Shown here in pieces: positions 5,608-7,807 of a stretch of 7,807 nt of DNA. The position numbers were made by a program, and so were the translations under genes. Location of the stretch: contig JAGARY010000386.1 in NCBI GenBank assembly GCA_017622055.1, positions 1 to 7,807 of the forward strand, in the 5' to 3' direction. The notes under the pieces were generated by a model that worked only from the letters and a program-made list of their open reading frames with translations, was not told where the DNA came from and searched no databases. Source of the DNA: Treponema sp. (GTDB lineage: Bacteria; Spirochaetota; Spirochaetia; Treponematales; Treponemataceae). The number at the start of each line of letters is the position of its first letter. Position 1 is the stretch's first letter.

Positions 5608-7536
5608 ATGGAATTCGACGCAAACTACACAGTACCAAAAATGATTAAAAACACTGCGGAAACATATCCGGAAGTGTATGCTCAGTACAAAAGACTCCCA
5701 AACAACGAATTTGAACCAATCACTTATAGAGATATGTTTCAAATTGCTTTAGATTTTGGAGCAGGTCTTGTAAGCATTGGAGTAAAAAAAGAAGACAAAA
5801 TTGGTTTAATTTCAGACAACCGTGCAGAATGGCAACAAGCTGATATTGGAATTATGGCAATTGGAGCAATTGATGTTCCTCGTGGTTGTGATGCAACTAT
5901 TATTGATTTGGAAAAAATTCTTTCAATTACAGAAGCAGAAATTGTAATTGCAGAAAATAACTCGCAAGTTCAAAAAATCCTTTCAATAAAAGAAAAATTA
6001 CCTGCGCTTAAAAAGTTTATTTGTTTTGAAAGTGATATAAAACCAGAAACTTTTGATTTGGCAAAAGAAAACAATGTAGAAATTATTAATTTTTCTGAAA
6101 TGCTAAAAATTGGTCAAAAGTGGCGCATTGAAAATAAAGGCAAAGTTGAAGAATTGCTAGAAGCAGGAACTGGTGAAGACGTTGCAACAATCATCTTTAC
6201 TTCTGGTACAACAGGAGATCCAAAAGGTGTTGTTTTAACTCACAAAAATTTCCTTGCTCAACTTGATGAACTTCCAGAACGTATTTTTGTTAATCCTGGA
6301 GACAAAGCATTAAGTGTTCTTCCTATTTGGCACGTTTTTGAAAGAGAAGTTGAATACGTTATTATGATTCAAGCTGGTACAATTTGTTATTCAAAACCAG
6401 TTGGTTCTATTTTATTGGCAGATTTTAAGAAATTGAATCCTCATTTGCTTCCTGCAGTTCCTAGAGTTTTTGAAGCTGTTTATGACGGAATTCAAAAGAA
6501 AATGCGTAAAACTGGCGGAATTGTTCAAACTTTGTTTAATTTCTTTGTAAAAGTTGCAATTATTCACAAAAGAATGCAAAGAAAAATGTTTAAACAAAAT
6601 GCATGTTTTAAGGCGTATAAACCTGTGTTCTGGTGGATTTTGTTTATTATTCCTTGGAGTTTAATGTGGCCACTTTACTGGCTTGGAGATTTAATTGTTT
6701 TAAGAAAAATTAAAGCAATGCTTGGAAATAACTTTAGAGCTGGTATTTCTGGTGGTGGAGCATATCCATTTAATATTGATGAATTCTTCTGGGCAATTGG
6801 TGTAAATATTGTTGAAGGTTATGGATTAACTGAAACTGCACCAGTTGTTTCTGTTCGTCCTTTGGCTGCTCCAATTTTTAGAACTATTGGTTCTCCAATT
6901 CGTGGAATTCAAGCAAGAATTGTTGATATGGACGGATACGTTTTGGGTCGTTGTAAAGAAGGTATTTTGCAGATTAAAGGTCCAACTGTAATGAAAGGAT
7001 ATTATAAACGTCCTGATTTAACAGAAAAAGTTATGACTGTTGATGGATGGCTTGATACTGGCGACTTAGCAATCTTTACAATCCACGACGAACTTCAAAT
7101 TAAAGGAAGAATTAAAGATACTATTGTTTTGCGTGGTGGTGAAAATCTTGAACCATTACCAATTGAAATGAAACTTTCTGAATCTAGATTCATTAAGCAA
7201 GCTGTTGTTGTTGGTCAAGACAAACGTTATCTAGGTGCTTTAATTTTGGTTGATGAAGAAGAAGTAAAAAGTTATGCAGCAACAAACGGGCTTCAATTTG
7301 ACACTTACGAAAATCTTTTACAATCAGAAGAAATTCAAAAATTGTACGAAGGCGAAATTGCAAATTTAGTTAATGCAAAAACTGGATTCAAAATGTTTGA
7401 AAGAGTTAATAAGTTCAGACTCATTACAAAACCATTTGAAGTGGGCGTAGAACTTTCTGCAAAACAAGAAATTATGAGATTCAGACTTGCTGAAATATAC
7501 AAAAAAGAAATTGATTCTATGTTTGTAGAAGAATAA
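5608..7536 (+). CDS. Long-chain fatty acid-CoA ligase (AMP-forming)
   Basis: The 642-residue product is a complete member of the ANL adenylating superfamily, of FadD/long-chain acyl-CoA synthetase type. It activates fatty acids with ATP to acyl-AMP and transfers them to CoA, supplying lipid synthesis or remodelling. Visible motifs are the P-loop FTSGTTGDPKG (197-207), GYGLTET (404-410), WLDTGDL (481-487) and the hinge segment GRIKDTIVLRGGENLEP (500-516). A C-terminal SAKQEIMRFRL holds Lys619, in the place of the catalytic lysine. A strongly hydrophobic aromatic stretch at about 340-365 (FWWILFIIPWSLMWPLYWLG) suggests membrane association, as in large eukaryote-like long-chain ligases. AAGGAG at 5596-5601, six bases before the ATG, fixes the start. 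The gene is divergent from hprK and stands alone, with a palindromic element downstream. The chain-length preference cannot be read from sequence. Confidence 0.92.
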   Translation: MEFDANYTVPKMIKNTAETYPEVYAQYKRLPNNEFEPITYRDMFQIALDFGAGLVSIGVKKEDKIGLISDNRAEWQQADIGIMAIGAIDVPRGCDATIIDLEKILSITEAEIVIAENNSQVQKILSIKEKLPALKKFICFESDIKPETFDLAKENNVEIINFSEMLKIGQKWRIENKGKVEELLEAGTGEDVATIIFTSGTTGDPKGVVLTHKNFLAQLDELPERIFVNPGDKALSVLPIWHVFEREVEYVIMIQAGTICYSKPVGSILLADFKKLNPHLLPAVPRVFEAVYDGIQKKMRKTGGIVQTLFNFFVKVAIIHKRMQRKMFKQNACFKAYKPVFWWILFIIPWSLMWPLYWLGDLIVLRKIKAMLGNNFRAGISGGGAYPFNIDEFFWAIGVNIVEGYGLTETAPVVSVRPLAAPIFRTIGSPIRGIQARIVDMDGYVLGRCKEGILQIKGPTVMKGYYKRPDLTEKVMTVDGWLDTGDLAIFTIHDELQIKGRIKDTIVLRGGENLEPLPIEMKLSESRFIKQAVVVGQDKRYLGALILVDEEEVKSYAATNGLQFDTYENLLQSEEIQKLYEGEIANLVNAKTGFKMFERVNKFRLITKPFEVGVELSAKQEIMRFRLAEIYKKEIDSMFVEE

Positions 7537-7567
7537 AAATGATTTTGTGGGGACTGTTAAAAAAAAG

Positions 7568-7609
7568 ATTGTCGTAAAAAATCCTCGTGTCAAGCACGAG
7601 GACGACAAT
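7568..7609 (-). terminator. Bulged palindrome; intrinsic terminator on the minus strand, possible REP-like repeat
   Basis: ATTGTCGT (7568-7575) pairs with ACGACAAT (7602-7609), and inside it CCTCGTG (7583-7589) pairs with CACGAGG (7595-7601) around a five-base loop. An unpaired AAAAAAT (7576-7582) bulges on one side only. Read on the minus strand the hairpin is followed by C and eight T residues (7566-7559), a classic intrinsic terminator for transcription entering from the right. On the plus strand only a loose T-rich stretch follows, so termination of the acyl-CoA synthetase transcript would be weaker. The core resembles dispersed intergenic palindromes of the form CCTCGTG...CACGAGG that I remember from several bacteria. 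Confidence 0.6.
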
Positions 7610-7644
7610 GACATTTTAAACTTTTTAGACATCCCCTAAATCTA

Positions 7645-7780
7645 TGTGCTTATCTTTTATCTTAAATAAGACAATATGTTGTGCAAACCTTTTGCAGAAA
7701 CGTGGATTTAGCTGCAAAATGGAATAAGAAAAAAAATAAACCAAAAGAGCATTACCAAAAATGCAAAAGGAGCACAACAT
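7645..7780 (+). ncRNA. Candidate IS110 bridge (seek) RNA or structured 5' leader of the transposase gene
   Basis: The segment shows ordered secondary structure. A 5' stem-loop pairs TGT-(G)-CTTAT (7645-7653) with ATAAG-ACA (7666-7673). ATGTTGTGC (7676-7684) pairs exactly with GCACAACAT (7772-7780), and CCTTTTGCA (7688-7696) exactly with TGCAAAAGG (7762-7770). An alternative hairpin pairs TTTTGCAG (7690-7697) with CTGCAAAA (7712-7719) around a 14-base loop, extended by CC/GG after a bulged T. A further small hairpin is GCATT/AATGC (7749-7753, 7760-7764). In IS110-group elements the noncoding left end upstream of the transposase gene encodes a bridge RNA with a 5' stem-loop and two guide loops, and this layout is similar. 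About 136 bases is somewhat short. A plain leader that controls translation is the main alternative. Confidence 0.45.
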
Positions 7781-7807
7781 GGAAAGTATAGTTTATGTAG
7801 GGATGGA
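7779..7807 (+). CDS. 5' fragment of an IS110-family transposase
   Basis: Nine complete codons read MESIVYVGM, followed by GA, at the window edge. IS110 transposases commonly begin with a strand of the form VYVGMDVHK, whose Asp is the first acidic residue of the DEDD RuvC-like catalytic centre, and the trailing GA is consistent with that Asp. AGGAG (7768-7772) lies six bases before the ATG. Both the ribosome-binding site and the first two bases of the start codon are inside the predicted stems, which suggests translation is restrained. The identification rests on a short but characteristic N-terminus plus the structured upstream region. The rest of the gene lies outside the window. Confidence 0.58.

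Larger units (their letters stand above)
7636..7807 (+). mobile_element. Left end of an IS110-family insertion sequence (cut by the window edge)
   Basis: The first codons of an IS110-type transposase at the right edge, preceded by a structured noncoding stretch, indicate the left end of an IS110-group element. Such elements have no terminal inverted repeats, so the boundary is uncertain. 7636 is proposed because a CT dinucleotide there (a core used by IS621) starts a 12-base sequence complementary to a loop of the candidate bridge RNA. The true edge could lie anywhere between about 7610 and 7645. Confidence 0.45.

Noticed and set aside
7366..7632. Minus-strand frame of 88 codons over the end of the acyl-CoA synthetase gene
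   Set aside because: It overlaps conserved coding sequence and the terminator palindrome, and its product is Phe/Ser/Lys-rich without a start signal.
7626..7656. Possible promoter with TAGACA and TATCTT before the candidate bridge RNA
   Set aside because: The spacing is 19 bases and the -10 match is poor. IS110 elements often rely on a junction promoter formed only in the circular form, so I do not claim one here.
1..7807. CRISPR arrays, tRNA or rRNA genes
   Set aside because: No regularly spaced direct repeats and no cloverleaf or rRNA-like sequence were seen on reading both strands.

Overview
The window looks like chromosome of a low-GC spirochaete, most likely a Treponema or close relative. 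The evidence is AT-rich coding sequence, a hprK product whose N-terminus (MAEKNFTVLDLL...) matches what I remember of treponemal HprK, a treponeme-style LysM protein paired with an acidic helical lipoprotein, and spirochaete-type loose lipoboxes. I cannot name the species from the sequence alone.

Layout. Bases 1-141 (minus) hold the 5' end of a cut-off lipoprotein gene resembling iron/cobalamin-type substrate-binding proteins. Bases 142-369 are a gene-free, structured, partly GC-rich stretch with two hairpins. Bases 370-2153 (minus) are a translationally coupled pair: an acidic helical lipoprotein followed by an exported LysM protein. Bases 2243-2473 (plus) encode a small YdbC/PC4-like single-stranded nucleic acid-binding protein, whose stop codon overlaps that of convergent holA. 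Bases 2470-5452 (minus) form a compact run transcribed as hprK, ptsH (HPr), lexA, holA. A divergent promoter region (5453-5607) separates hprK from a long-chain acyl-CoA synthetase gene (5608-7536, plus). Bases 7537-7778 hold a palindromic element and then a strongly structured segment leading into the first codons of an IS110-type transposase at the right edge.

How the genes fit together. HprK and HPr (with an intact His15 and Ser46) form a phosphorylation-based regulatory pair. lexA and holA, likely co-transcribed with them or from an internal promoter inside the end of ptsH, link this cluster to DNA-damage control and replication. The lipoprotein/LysM pair probably acts at the cell envelope.

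The most interesting part is the right edge. The segment before the transposase start folds into a 5' stem-loop and then a domain closed by two 9-bp stems that bury the transposase ribosome-binding site and start codon. It has a competing hairpin, and that hairpin's loop is complementary to a CT-starting sequence near the probable left end of the element. This architecture is what one would expect of an IS110-group bridge (seek) RNA. The element is cut by the window edge, so this remains a testable proposal.
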